Positions 27,479 to 35,992 of a stretch of 64,000 bases of DNA are shown here, in pieces. This DNA comes from Deferribacter desulfuricans SSM1 (lineage in GTDB: Bacteria > Chrysiogenota > Deferribacteres > Deferribacterales > Deferribacteraceae). The notes under the pieces are model-generated. The model was not told the DNA's origin and ran no database searches. It saw only the letters and a program-made list of their open reading frames with translations. Position 1 is the first letter of the stretch. Each line of letters opens with the position of its first letter. Position numbers and translations under genes: made by a program. The stretch covers positions 186,001 through 250,000 of the forward strand of contig NC_013939.1 in NCBI RefSeq assembly GCF_000010985.1, in the 5' to 3' direction.

Positions 27479-29410
27479 ATGGAAAAAACTAAAGTTATTA
27501 CTGTTACAAGTGGAAAAGGTGGGGTTGGGAAGAGTAATTTTTCTTTAAATTTAGCATTATCAATTTCTAAACTTGGGAAAAAGGTTGCACTTCTTGATGC
27601 GGACTTAGCGTTGGGGAATGCAGACCTTTTGATTGGTAAAAAGCCTGAAAAGACTATTGCTGATATTGTTCTTAATGATTTTAAAATAGAAGATGTTTTG
27701 ATCGAAGATAAGCATTATCCAAATTTTGCTTTAATACCTGCAGGTAGTGGAATATTTGAGTTGACAAAATTATCTGGGAAAAAACGAAATCATTTATTAG
27801 GTGAAATAAAAAGATTAAGAGACCGTTTTGAATACTTAATTATTGATACTGGAGCTGGTATATCAAATGAGATATTATCCTTTGTGAAACTTGCAGATGA
27901 AGTTGTTGTTGTTATCTTGCCTGAAGTAACATCTATTAAGGATAGTTATTCTACGTTGAAGATTTTAAAAGAGAAGAATATTGTTAGAGAATTTAAGATC
28001 CTTATAAACAGAGCAAAATCAAAGGCTCAGGTACATAGTGTTTTTGAAAAATTCAGGGATACAGTAAAAAAGTTTTTACATTTAGATATAAATTTGCTTG
28101 GTTTTTTGCCAGAAGATGAGAATTTTGCAGAATCTGTCAACAGGCAAATACCTATTATCACTTTATATCCAAACTCCCCTACGTCAAAACTTTTTAAACA
28201 TTATGCAGAATATTTTGTTAACAATTCAAATCTAAAAGGTGTTGAAATAGATGCTTTATTTGATGATTTGATAAAGGAAAGTGCTGATAAGGAGTTTGTT
28301 TCAAGTAAAAATGAAGATAAGAAAGAGGTCGGGGAAGCTGTAGAGTCCAATTTTTTAGATTTTTATGTGGCTGAGAGTGAAAAGAAGATTGGTGATATAT
28401 TATATCAGTTAAATGAATTAAATAAGATAGTGAAAATACTTAAAAGGAAGGTTAAGTCAGAAGCGGTAACTGATAGTTATTTTGAAAATTTTTATATTGG
28501 TAAAGAACTTATTTTTGTTGAGAATAATATCAAACATTACACTTCAAAAATTGTAGGTTATGAGTTTGGAAAGTATCTGATTTGTACGACCAATAAGGAT
28601 ATTGATAAGCTTTTTGAAATTTATGATTATGTGACGGCAAGATATAGCTATGAAGATTATATTATAGAGTTTAAAGCTAAAATTTATGGTGAGTTAGAGT
28701 CTGTAAATTTGATATTGATAACGTATCCAAAAGATTATTTAATAACTAAACTTAGAGACTCAAAACGCATCAGCGTTCAAATACCTTGTAAAATAATATA
28801 CAAAAAGATTAAGCCACTTAATGGTATGATTCATGATTTAAGTTTAAATGGTGCATTGATTAGCACAAATTACCCATGTGATATTGGTGATATTTTAGAG
28901 CTAAATTTTGTATTACCAAATGGTAAAGAGATCAAAAATGTAAAAGCGATAATTAGAAATATAAGAGAGAAGAATCGCTATGGTGTATCCTTTGATGAGA
29001 TAGTTGGTATTAATAAGAAGAGATTGGAGCAGTTTATTGAATCGTATAGAAAACTATTTTCTAATCAGTACTTAGAAGATGGTAGAGATAAAATTAGTGG
29101 AGATTTGAAGGATTTTTCTTTCTTTGATTTAATACAGTTAACTTCTTCTTCTGCTAAAGACTATGTGATTGAAGTTTATTCAGATGATGTTGAAGGGAAA
29201 ATTTACATTAAAAATGGTGAAGTGATACATGCTACATGCAACGAAAAAATAGGTATAGATGCGTTTTATGAGCTTTCTTTGCTGAAAAGTGGTGAATTTT
29301 ATATGAGTGAATTTATGGGTGATGTGGATAGGACTATTAGTGAAAAAACAGATGTGCTATTATTGAATGCAGCTTATTACAACGATTCTGGGCAGAAAGA
29401 TGGGGGTTAG
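27479..29410 (+). CDS. MinD/FlhG-like ATPase fused to YcgR-N, PilZ and DUF4388 (PATAN-like) domains
   Basis: A 643-residue multidomain protein. Residues 1-250 are a MinD/ParA ATPase with deviant Walker A SGKGGVGKS (11-19), DADLALGNADLL and IIDTGAG; the style is that of FlhG/FleN rather than cell-division MinD. Residues about 255-330 are a charged linker with coiled coil. About 335-420 looks like the YcgR N-terminal domain. About 425-515 is PilZ with both c-di-GMP motifs, RDSKR (R426, R430) and DLSLNG (D453, S455, G458). About 535-625 matches DUF4388/PATAN (SGDLKDFSFFDLIQL, GKIYIKNGEVIHA). It probably links nucleotide-dependent membrane positioning to c-di-GMP. It is monocistronic or paired with the overlapping DUF167 gene; no flagellar or pilus genes are adjacent. 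Confidence 0.82.
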   Translation: MEKTKVITVTSGKGGVGKSNFSLNLALSISKLGKKVALLDADLALGNADLLIGKKPEKTIADIVLNDFKIEDVLIEDKHYPNFALIPAGSGIFELTKLSGKKRNHLLGEIKRLRDRFEYLIIDTGAGISNEILSFVKLADEVVVVILPEVTSIKDSYSTLKILKEKNIVREFKILINRAKSKAQVHSVFEKFRDTVKKFLHLDINLLGFLPEDENFAESVNRQIPIITLYPNSPTSKLFKHYAEYFVNNSNLKGVEIDALFDDLIKESADKEFVSSKNEDKKEVGEAVESNFLDFYVAESEKKIGDILYQLNELNKIVKILKRKVKSEAVTDSYFENFYIGKELIFVENNIKHYTSKIVGYEFGKYLICTTNKDIDKLFEIYDYVTARYSYEDYIIEFKAKIYGELESVNLILITYPKDYLITKLRDSKRISVQIPCKIIYKKIKPLNGMIHDLSLNGALISTNYPCDIGDILELNFVLPNGKEIKNVKAIIRNIREKNRYGVSFDEIVGINKKRLEQFIESYRKLFSNQYLEDGRDKISGDLKDFSFFDLIQLTSSSAKDYVIEVYSDDVEGKIYIKNGEVIHATCNEKIGIDAFYELSLLKSGEFYMSEFMGDVDRTISEKTDVLLLNAAYYNDSGQKDGG

Positions 29411-29648
29411 AATTACATTTTATATTCAGCCTGGTGCGAAAAAGACTGAAGTAGCCGGGGAATTTAATAATATGACAAAAATAAAGGTGGCTTCACCACC
29501 AGTTGATGGAGCAGCAAATAAGGAGCTTATAAAATTTTTGGCAAAGAAATTAGGTGTTTCAAAATCATCAGTTAAAATCGTTAGTGGTGAGAAAAGTAGG
29601 ATTAAAACGGTTGAATTTTTAGAAGACATTGATTTGTCTAAATTATAA
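29400..29648 (+). CDS. DUF167 family protein (YggU-like)
   Basis: An 82-residue protein of the UPF0235/DUF167 family: ITFYIQPGAKKTEV near the N-terminus, PPVDGAANKELIKFLAK in the middle and IVSGEKSRIKTV near the end. The ATG at 29400 gives the family N-terminus; it overlaps the end of the fusion gene by 11 bases. In proteobacteria the family often sits beside YggT, which is not here. Its function is not established. Confidence 0.88.
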   Translation: MGVRITFYIQPGAKKTEVAGEFNNMTKIKVASPPVDGAANKELIKFLAKKLGVSKSSVKIVSGEKSRIKTVEFLEDIDLSKL

Positions 29649-29699
29649 TTTGGGAATATTGTACAACATACCATCGTGTGGACAATTATCATAATCATG

Positions 29700-29735
29700 A
29701 GATTACTTCGGCAACTTTTGTCGCCAAAGCAATTA
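29700..29735. repeat. Dispersed palindromic repeat, short copy E
   Basis: ATTACTTCGGC (29702-29712) faces GCCAAAGCAAT (29722-29732), a hairpin resembling the ends of the dispersed family without the interior. Confidence 0.5.
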
Positions 29736-29808
29736 TTATTATGCAACGTCCTCAATTTTATAAAAAAATTAATTTTGTAAAAATGAGTGAATTTTGTTAG
29801 GCTTTAGC

Positions 29809-29836
29809 TTTGACAAACATAATTATTAATGTTAAA
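29809..29836 (+). promoter_or_regulatory. Candidate promoter of lysA-dapFAB
   Basis: A perfect TTGACA at 29809-29814 is followed 16-17 bases later by TTAAAT/TAAATG, a weak -10. A leader of about 25-30 bases with AAAGGGG precedes lysA. Confidence 0.4.
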
Positions 29837-29865
29837 TGATATGAAAAAAAATAAAGGGGTATTGT

Positions 29866-31119
29866 ATGCATCACTTTCACTACAAAGATGGGGAGATGTT
29901 TTGTGAGGAAGTTCCTCTAAAAAAGATTGCAGCAGAGGTTGGGACACCTTTTTATGTTTATAGTGCTGCTACACTGAAAAGACATTTTGAGGTTTTTGAC
30001 GCAAGTTTTGAAGAGGTACCGCATATTATCTGTTTTGCTGTAAAGGCAAATTCTAATCTTGCTGTTTTAAATTTATTGGGAAAACTTAGTTGTGGTGCTG
30101 ATATTGTTTCTGGTGGAGAGTTATATCGAGCACTTAAAGCAGGTATTGATCCTAAAAAGATTGTTTATGCTGGGGTTGGAAAAACTGAAGAAGAAATAGA
30201 GTTTGCATTAAAATCCGATATTTTAATGTTTAATATTGAGTCTTTCCAAGAGCTTGAAAAGATAAATGAGGTAGCAGGTAGATTAAAGAAAAAAGCTAGA
30301 ATAGCTTTAAGGGTTAATCCAAATGTTGACCCTAAAACACATCCATATATATCAACTGGTTTGAAAAAGAATAAGTTTGGTATCCCAATAGAAAATGCTT
30401 ATCAGGAGTATGAGTACGCAGCTTCTCTTGATAATATTGAAGTGGTGGGTGCTCACTGTCACATAGGTTCTCAACTTACTGAGATTTCACCTTTTGTGGA
30501 TGCAACTAAAATTATGGTTGATATGATTAAAACTCTCAAAAGTAAAGGGATTAATATTAAATACTTGGATTTAGGTGGTGGGCTCGGTATTAAGTACAAC
30601 GAAGAAATGCCACCTTCACCGAAAGAATATGCTGATAAAATAATTGATGTTATTAGAGGGTTAGATGTTACTTTAGTGTTTGAACCTGGAAGAGTTATAG
30701 CTGGCAATGCAGGTGTTCTTGTTACAAGAGTTCTTTACACTAAAGAAACTGAGTTAAAACATTTCAAAATTGTTGATGCAGCAATGAACGATCTTATGAG
30801 ACCTATTTTGTATGGTTCTTTCCATGATATAAAGCCAGTTAAAGAAGGGCATTATAAAACTGTTTATGGTGATATTGTGGGACCAATTTGTGAGACTGGT
30901 GATTTCCTTGCAAAGGATAGAAACCTTCCTGATTTTCAGCAAGGGGACTTGATAGCAGTTATGAGTGCAGGTGCATATGGTTTTACTATGAGTTCTAACT
31001 ATAACTCTAGACCAAGAGTGCCTGAAATATTGGTAAATAAAGATAAATATTATATTGTTAGAAGAAGAGAAACCTATGATGATTTGATAGGTCCAGAATC
31101 TATACCAGAGGATTTATAA
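29866..31119 (+). CDS. lysA: Diaminopimelate decarboxylase
   Basis: A 417-residue fold-type III PLP enzyme that decarboxylates meso-diaminopimelate to lysine. PLP lysine in CFAVKANSN (about 56-64), HIGSQ, the GGGLG phosphate loop and the EPGR motif are visible. The C-terminal CETGDFLAKDR holds the active-site Cys of the opposing subunit. The start follows AAAGGGG. First gene of lysA-dapF-dapA-dapB, with 10 bases to dapF. Confidence 0.97.
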   Translation: MHHFHYKDGEMFCEEVPLKKIAAEVGTPFYVYSAATLKRHFEVFDASFEEVPHIICFAVKANSNLAVLNLLGKLSCGADIVSGGELYRALKAGIDPKKIVYAGVGKTEEEIEFALKSDILMFNIESFQELEKINEVAGRLKKKARIALRVNPNVDPKTHPYISTGLKKNKFGIPIENAYQEYEYAASLDNIEVVGAHCHIGSQLTEISPFVDATKIMVDMIKTLKSKGINIKYLDLGGGLGIKYNEEMPPSPKEYADKIIDVIRGLDVTLVFEPGRVIAGNAGVLVTRVLYTKETELKHFKIVDAAMNDLMRPILYGSFHDIKPVKEGHYKTVYGDIVGPICETGDFLAKDRNLPDFQQGDLIAVMSAGAYGFTMSSNYNSRPRVPEILVNKDKYYIVRRRETYDDLIGPESIPEDL

Positions 31120-31129
31120 GGGGTTGTTT

Positions 31130-31945
31130 ATGAATATACCATTTTATAAAATGACCGGTAGCGGTAACGATTTTATAATTATAGATAACCGTGATGGTAA
31201 AATGAATGATTTCAATTTGAAAGACTTTATTCCAAAAGTTTGTGCAAGATGTGTATCAGTTGGTGCAGATGGGCTTATTTTGATAGAAAATTCTGATAAA
31301 GTTGATTTTAAATGGCAATTTTTTAATGCTGATGGTTCTTCTGCTGAAATGTGTGGAAACGGTTCAAGATGTGCAGCAAGATTTGCCTATTTAAATGGTA
31401 TTGCTGGAAAAAAAATGAAATTTGAGACAATAGCTGGGATTATAGAAGCTGAAATAATGGATGGTTTTAATGTTAAAGTTCAGTTGACTGAGCCATTTGA
31501 TGAGAAGATAGATTACGAAATTGAAGTTTTAGGAGAAAAATTAACAGTTTCCAGTATAAATACGGGTGTACCTCATGTTGTTGTTGAGGTTAAAGATGAT
31601 ATTTACAGTTTTGATGTAGTAAAATACGGTAGAGAAATTAGATTCCATGATGTATATAAACCAGCTGGTACAAATGTAAACTTTTTCAAAAAGATAGGTG
31701 AGAATAAGCTAAAAGTTCGAACCTATGAGCGCGGTGTAGAGAATGAAACAATGGCCTGTGGAACAGGTTCAGTGGCAACTTCTATAATTGCAGTAAAGAA
31801 AGGGATTGTTAACTCCCCTGTTGAAATTGAAACAAGTAGTGGTTTAATTTTAAAAGTCTATTTAGAAGATAAAAAAGTATTTTTAGAAGGGGAGGCAAGG
31901 GTTGTTTATACAGGCAATTTAAATAAAGAAGCTTTAGAGTATTAA
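31130..31945 (+). CDS. dapF: Diaminopimelate epimerase
   Basis: A 271-residue cofactor-free epimerase converting LL- to meso-diaminopimelate for lysine and peptidoglycan. The two catalytic cysteines are visible in AEMCGNGSRC and ETMACGTGSVA. The ATG at 31130 (MNIPFYKMTGSGNDF) fits the family and follows AAGGGG by six bases; an in-frame TTG at 31124 would add two residues inside the spacer. Second gene of the lysine operon. Confidence 0.96.
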   Translation: MNIPFYKMTGSGNDFIIIDNRDGKMNDFNLKDFIPKVCARCVSVGADGLILIENSDKVDFKWQFFNADGSSAEMCGNGSRCAARFAYLNGIAGKKMKFETIAGIIEAEIMDGFNVKVQLTEPFDEKIDYEIEVLGEKLTVSSINTGVPHVVVEVKDDIYSFDVVKYGREIRFHDVYKPAGTNVNFFKKIGENKLKVRTYERGVENETMACGTGSVATSIIAVKKGIVNSPVEIETSSGLILKVYLEDKKVFLEGEARVVYTGNLNKEALEY

Positions 31946-31958
31946 AGAGGAGGATGTC

Positions 31959-32840
31959 ATGTTTAAAGGGAGTATTGTAGCTATAGTTACACCTATGAAA
32001 GATGGTAAGGTTGATGAAGCTAAACTTAGAGAGTTGGTAGAGTTTCAAATTGAAAAAGGGACTGATGGAATAGTTCCTTGTGGAACGACTGGTGAATCTG
32101 CAACGCTGACTTATGAAGAACATTGTCAGGTTATTGATTTAGTAATTGACCAGGTTAAAGGTAGGGTGCCTGTTATTGCTGGTACTGGTTCAAACAGCAC
32201 CCATGAAACAATATTTTTGACAAAACATGCAAAAGAGGCTGGTGCGGACGCTGCTTTAGTTATTACACCTTATTATAACAAACCTACTCAAAAAGGGCTT
32301 TATGAGCATTTTAAAGCTGTTGCTGAAGCTGTTGATATACCAATAATTTTATATAATGTTCCAGGTAGAACTGCTGTAAATATGTTGCCTGAGACTGTAA
32401 TTGAGCTTTCAAAAATTAAAAACATTGTTGGTGTAAAAGAGGCGAGTGGTTCTCTTGATCAGGCTGCTGAGATAATTGCAGGGACAGATGACAGTTTCGC
32501 ATTATTAAGTGGCGAGGATTCATTGACTTACCCTCTTTTATGCCTTGGTGCTAAAGGGGTAATATCTGTTGCCACTAATATCGTTCCTGAACTTATGGCT
32601 GAACTTGTAGATAGCTTCTTTGCTGGTGATATAAATAAAGCTAAAGAACTGCATTATAAACTTTTCCCACTTTTTAAAGCTATATTCTTTGAAACTAATC
32701 CAATACCTGTGAAAAAGGCATTGTATCTTATGGGGTTAATAGAGGATGAAATAAGATTACCACTTGTTCCAATGACTGAGGCAAATACTGAAAGACTAAG
32801 AAAAGTATTACTTGATTTAGGACTTAGTTTAAAAAATTGA
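31959..32840 (+). CDS. dapA: 4-hydroxy-tetrahydrodipicolinate synthase
   Basis: A 293-residue class I aldolase that condenses pyruvate with aspartate semialdehyde. The Schiff-base lysine lies in VGVKEASGS; CGTTGES and YNVPGRT complete the active site. The ribosome binding site GAGGAGGATGT is strong and overlaps a 9-base stretch complementary to the candidate small RNA at 41.3 kb. Third gene of the lysine operon. Confidence 0.97.
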   Translation: MFKGSIVAIVTPMKDGKVDEAKLRELVEFQIEKGTDGIVPCGTTGESATLTYEEHCQVIDLVIDQVKGRVPVIAGTGSNSTHETIFLTKHAKEAGADAALVITPYYNKPTQKGLYEHFKAVAEAVDIPIILYNVPGRTAVNMLPETVIELSKIKNIVGVKEASGSLDQAAEIIAGTDDSFALLSGEDSLTYPLLCLGAKGVISVATNIVPELMAELVDSFFAGDINKAKELHYKLFPLFKAIFFETNPIPVKKALYLMGLIEDEIRLPLVPMTEANTERLRKVLLDLGLSLKN

Positions 32841-32851
32841 TGAGGTAATTT

Positions 32852-33658
32852 ATGAGTAAAACAGCTATTTGTATGGTTGGTGCTGCAGGTAAAATGGGTA
32901 GAAGGATTATAGCGCTTGGTTTAGATGATAATGATATAGAAATTGGCGGTGCAGTTGAATCAAAAGAATCATCTTTTTTAGGTAAAGATATTGGAGAGGT
33001 TATTGGTGTAGGTAATCTTGGAGTGAAGATCTCTGATAATATTGTTGAAACTGCAAAAGATTCTGATGTTTTGATAGATTTTACATTTAAAACAGCTACA
33101 TTATCAAACCTTGATGCTTATTTAGAAGCAGGTAAACCTATAGTAATTGGCACAACAGGTTTTGAAGATAGCGAAGTTGAAGAGATCAAAAAATTGTCAG
33201 AAAAAATACCCGTTTTGTTGGCTCCTAATATGAGCCTTGGGGTTAATCTGACTTTCAAAGTGCTTGAGATGGTAGCTAAGGCTATTGGGAATATTTATGA
33301 TATAGAGATTATTGAGGCTCATCACAGAATGAAGAAAGATGCTCCAAGTGGTACTGCCATGAAGATGGCAGAAGTTGTGGCAAAAGCAACTGGAAGGAAT
33401 CTTGATAGCGATGCAGTTTATTGCAGAAGAGGCTTGATTGGTGAAAGAACAGATAAAGAGATAGGGATTCAGACTATTAGAGCAGGTGATATTGTTGGTG
33501 AGCACACTGTAATGTTTTGTGGTAATGGAGAAAGGATTGAAATTACTCATAAAGCTCATACGAGAGATACCTTTGCAAAAGGTGCACTTTCTGCTGCTAA
33601 ATGGATAAAGGATAAGCCAGCTGGTTTCTATTCAATGTTCGATGTGTTGAACTTATAA
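32852..33658 (+). CDS. dapB: 4-hydroxy-tetrahydrodipicolinate reductase
   Basis: A 268-residue NAD(P)H-dependent reductase, next step after DapA. NAD-binding GAAGKMGRRI (about 8-17), the catalytic HHRMKKDAPSGTA and the C-terminal AHTRDTFAKGA motif are visible. Last gene of lysA-dapF-dapA-dapB and followed by a hairpin. lysC, asd and the acyl-transfer or aminotransferase branch genes are not in the window. Confidence 0.97.
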   Translation: MSKTAICMVGAAGKMGRRIIALGLDDNDIEIGGAVESKESSFLGKDIGEVIGVGNLGVKISDNIVETAKDSDVLIDFTFKTATLSNLDAYLEAGKPIVIGTTGFEDSEVEEIKKLSEKIPVLLAPNMSLGVNLTFKVLEMVAKAIGNIYDIEIIEAHHRMKKDAPSGTAMKMAEVVAKATGRNLDSDAVYCRRGLIGERTDKEIGIQTIRAGDIVGEHTVMFCGNGERIEITHKAHTRDTFAKGALSAAKWIKDKPAGFYSMFDVLNL

Positions 33659-33666
33659 AGTTTTTT

Positions 33667-33700
33667 TATGGCACTGCATATTTGCGGTGCCATATCTTAT
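33667..33700 (+). terminator. Hairpin after dapB, probable terminator
   Basis: TATGGCACTGCA / TATT / TGCGGTGCCATA forms a 12-pair stem with one wobble (33667-33694), followed by T-rich but interrupted TCTTATTTTTATT. Confidence 0.6.
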
Positions 33701-33705
33701 TTTTA

Positions 33706-33733
33706 TTGAAAATTATTTTTCTTAATTTATAAT
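33706..33733 (+). promoter_or_regulatory. Promoter of the rhomboid gene, predicted leaderless
   Basis: TTGAAA (33706-33711), a 16-base spacer and TATAAT (33728-33733), then seven bases to the ATG at 33741. A second overlapping TATAAT begins at 33733. No ribosome binding site is present. Confidence 0.5.
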
Positions 33734-33740
33734 ATAATTT

Positions 33741-34466
33741 ATGTTGCCGATAAAAGATATTATACCGCGTAGAGAAACCCCTTTTGTTAATTATGCTTTG
33801 ATTTTTATAAATGTTATTGTGTTTCTGTATGAGGTTTCTTTGCCACCAGATTTATTAAATCGGTTTTTTTACTTATTTGGTTTAGTGCCTGCAAGATATA
33901 CTCATCCTGAGTGGGCTTATTTTGCTGGATTACATGTGGATAACTATTGGCCATTTTTCACCAATATGTTTCTTCATGGCAGCTGGTTTCACTTAATTAG
34001 CAATATGTGGACGCTTTATATTTTTGGTGATAATGTTGAGGATAGATTAGGTCATTTCAGATATCTAATTTTTTATTTATTGTCAGGTATTGCTGCAAGT
34101 ATTACGCATTTTGTGTTTAATGCAGATTCTGTTGTTCCTGCAGTGGGTGCATCTGGAGCTATTGCTGGAGTGATGGGTGCATATTTCGTGATGTTCCCAT
34201 TTTCAAAAATTATAACGCTTATACCAATTTTCTTTATTCCTCTATTTTTTGAAATTCCTGCAGTGGTGTTTTTAGGTTTCTGGTTTTTCTCTCAAGTTGT
34301 TTCAGGTACATTTACTTTAGTGGCAAATCAAAATGCCACAGGTATTGCTTGGTGGGCGCATATTGGTGGTTTTGTTTTTGGTATGATTTTCCATCGAATT
34401 TTTAAAAAGAAAGATGATTATAGAGATTTTTATCCAGATGAAGTTTTGATGAGATACTTTAGGTAG
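33741..34466 (+). CDS. Rhomboid-family intramembrane serine protease
   Basis: A 241-residue polytopic membrane protein with about six helices. The catalytic dyad is visible: Ser138 in GASGAIAG and His207 in WWAHIGGF. Conserved HGSWFHLISNMW lies in helix 2. The family cleaves single-pass substrates within the membrane; the substrate is unknown. It is first in a pair with the ClpP-like membrane protease gene 9 bases downstream. Confidence 0.93.
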   Translation: MLPIKDIIPRRETPFVNYALIFINVIVFLYEVSLPPDLLNRFFYLFGLVPARYTHPEWAYFAGLHVDNYWPFFTNMFLHGSWFHLISNMWTLYIFGDNVEDRLGHFRYLIFYLLSGIAASITHFVFNADSVVPAVGASGAIAGVMGAYFVMFPFSKIITLIPIFFIPLFFEIPAVVFLGFWFFSQVVSGTFTLVANQNATGIAWWAHIGGFVFGMIFHRIFKKKDDYRDFYPDEVLMRYFR

Positions 34467-34475
34467 GGGTGAATT

Positions 34476-35291
34476 ATGACATTTAATGAGCTTTTCTGGC
34501 TCTTCTTTATGCTTGCAGCAATGCAGCCAGTCTTGAAACAGAGAATGATAGAAGCTGCTAGGCAAAAATTGATTGCGAAAATAGAGAAAAAAAGAGGCTC
34601 AAGAGTAATTTTGCTTGTTCATAGGCAGGAAACTATGAGTTTTTTGGGTTTTCCTGTTTATAAATTTATAAATGTGGATGACTCTGAAGAGGTTTTAAGG
34701 GCAATTCAGATGACAGATAAAGATGTGCCTATTGATTTAATTTTACATACACCTGGTGGATTGGTTTTGGCATCTTTGCAGATTGCAAGAGCTCTCAAAA
34801 AACATAAAGGGAAAGTAACAGTTTTTGTTCCCCATTGTGCAATGAGTGGTGGGACATTAATCTCTTTGGCTGCTGATGAGATTGTGATGAGTGAAAATGC
34901 AGTGCTCGGTCCAGTTGATCCACAATTAGGGGAATATCCTGCTGCATCTATTTTAAAACTTTTAGAGCAAAAAGATGTAAATAAAATTGATGACAAGACT
35001 CTTATTATGGCTGATGTAGCAAAGAAGGCTGTTTCTCAACTTGAAAGTGCAGTATATGAACTTTTAGTAGATAAATATGAAGAGGAGAAAGCTAAAGAAC
35101 TTGCTCATTTACTTTCAACCGGTACCTGGACACACGATTATCCAATTACCTTTGAAGAGGCTAAAAAACTTGGATTAAATGTTTCCTCTGATATCCCTGA
35201 GGAAGTAATGCAGTTGATGAGTTTGTATCCTCAGCCTGTTAAAAAAATGCCAAGCGTTGAGTATCTCCCTGTCCCAAAACATAAGAGTTAA
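34476..35291 (+). CDS. Membrane-associated ClpP-like serine protease (SDH_sah family)
   Basis: A 271-residue protein of the ClpP/crotonase fold, PF01972. An N-terminal hydrophobic helix (about 5-17) probably anchors it. HTPGGLVLAS (about 91-100) is the oxyanion region, and the nucleophile is Ser124 in CAMSGGT; ADEIVMSENAVLGPVDPQLG is typical of SppA/SDH proteins. Families of this kind cleave membrane or membrane-near peptides. The 9-base gap to the rhomboid gene suggests joint expression and a shared role in membrane protein turnover. Confidence 0.88.
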   Translation: MTFNELFWLFFMLAAMQPVLKQRMIEAARQKLIAKIEKKRGSRVILLVHRQETMSFLGFPVYKFINVDDSEEVLRAIQMTDKDVPIDLILHTPGGLVLASLQIARALKKHKGKVTVFVPHCAMSGGTLISLAADEIVMSENAVLGPVDPQLGEYPAASILKLLEQKDVNKIDDKTLIMADVAKKAVSQLESAVYELLVDKYEEEKAKELAHLLSTGTWTHDYPITFEEAKKLGLNVSSDIPEEVMQLMSLYPQPVKKMPSVEYLPVPKHKS

Positions 35292-35373
35292 AAAGCGATA
35301 ACGTTAAATTACAAAAACTGTTTAGCTAATAATTTATTGATTTAAATCATTTTATAGTAAGGTTTAATATGCT

Positions 35374-35389
35374 CAGATTGCTCCGCTGA
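35374..35389. repeat. Dispersed palindromic repeat, partial copy F
   Basis: CAGATTGCTCCGCTGA matches one end of the dispersed family with one change; no opposite end is recognisable. Confidence 0.45.
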
Positions 35390-35447
35390 TTTATGTAATT
35401 ACAAAATGAAACGGTCTATGCTATATCTATTTTTCTAATCATATTGA

Positions 35448-35475
35448 TTGAAATTAGGAGTAAAAGGGGTATAAT
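35448..35475 (+). promoter_or_regulatory. Promoter of the CBS protein-thiGH group
   Basis: TTGAAA (35448-35453), a 16-base spacer and TATAAT (35470-35475), with a leader of about 20 bases carrying GGGAG before the ATG at 35504. I see no TPP riboswitch in this short leader. Confidence 0.55.
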
Positions 35476-35503
35476 ATCATAAAAAAGATTGGGAGATGAT
35501 GTT

Positions 35504-35974
35504 ATGTATGCAAAACAGATTATGTTTTCTCCAAAATTTGTTGTAAAACCTAATGATAAGTTTGAAACGGTAGTAGAAAAATGGAAAGATGAACCTTGTG
35601 ATATACCTGTTATTGATGATGAAGGGCATGCTGTTGGCTTGATTACTGCAAAGCAGTTAATAAGAAAAGTGTTACCTCAATATTTAGTAAATGGTATGTT
35701 GGATAATGTAATTGGTTTTTCTGATTTGCCCAATTTTTCAGAAAAACTTTGTGAATTATTGGAGTTGAAAGTTGAAGATGTGATGAAGAAAGATTTTAAT
35801 TGGGCTTATGATGATGAAAGTACTCTTTCTGTGGCTTTGAAGCTTATTAACGATAAAAAGTGCGTGAGAACTATTGTAGTGATCGATAGAAATAAAAAAC
35901 TTGTTGGTTTGCTTGATGCATGGGCAGTTGTAAAAAGGATGTTAAGAGAAATAAACTGTGATTTGGAATGGTAA
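35504..35974 (+). CDS. CBS-domain pair protein
   Basis: A 156-residue protein made of two CBS motifs (about 5-60 and 90-150), with DIPVIDDEGHAVGLIT and TIVVIDRNKKLVGLLD strands. Such Bateman modules bind adenine nucleotides or SAM. No catalytic domain is attached. The ATG at 35504 follows GGGAGATGAT; an in-frame TTG at 35489 lies upstream of that site. It lies 18 bases before thiG and may be in the same transcript, but a role in thiamine synthesis is not known. Confidence 0.85.
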   Translation: MYAKQIMFSPKFVVKPNDKFETVVEKWKDEPCDIPVIDDEGHAVGLITAKQLIRKVLPQYLVNGMLDNVIGFSDLPNFSEKLCELLELKVEDVMKKDFNWAYDDESTLSVALKLINDKKCVRTIVVIDRNKKLVGLLDAWAVVKRMLREINCDLEW

Positions 35975-35992
35975 TATCTTATAGGAGAAGAG

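Noticed and set aside
35292-35503. TPP riboswitch upstream of thiG
   Set aside because: I looked for the conserved CUGAGA and ACCUGA-type motifs and did not see them between the promoter and the CBS gene or before thiG.
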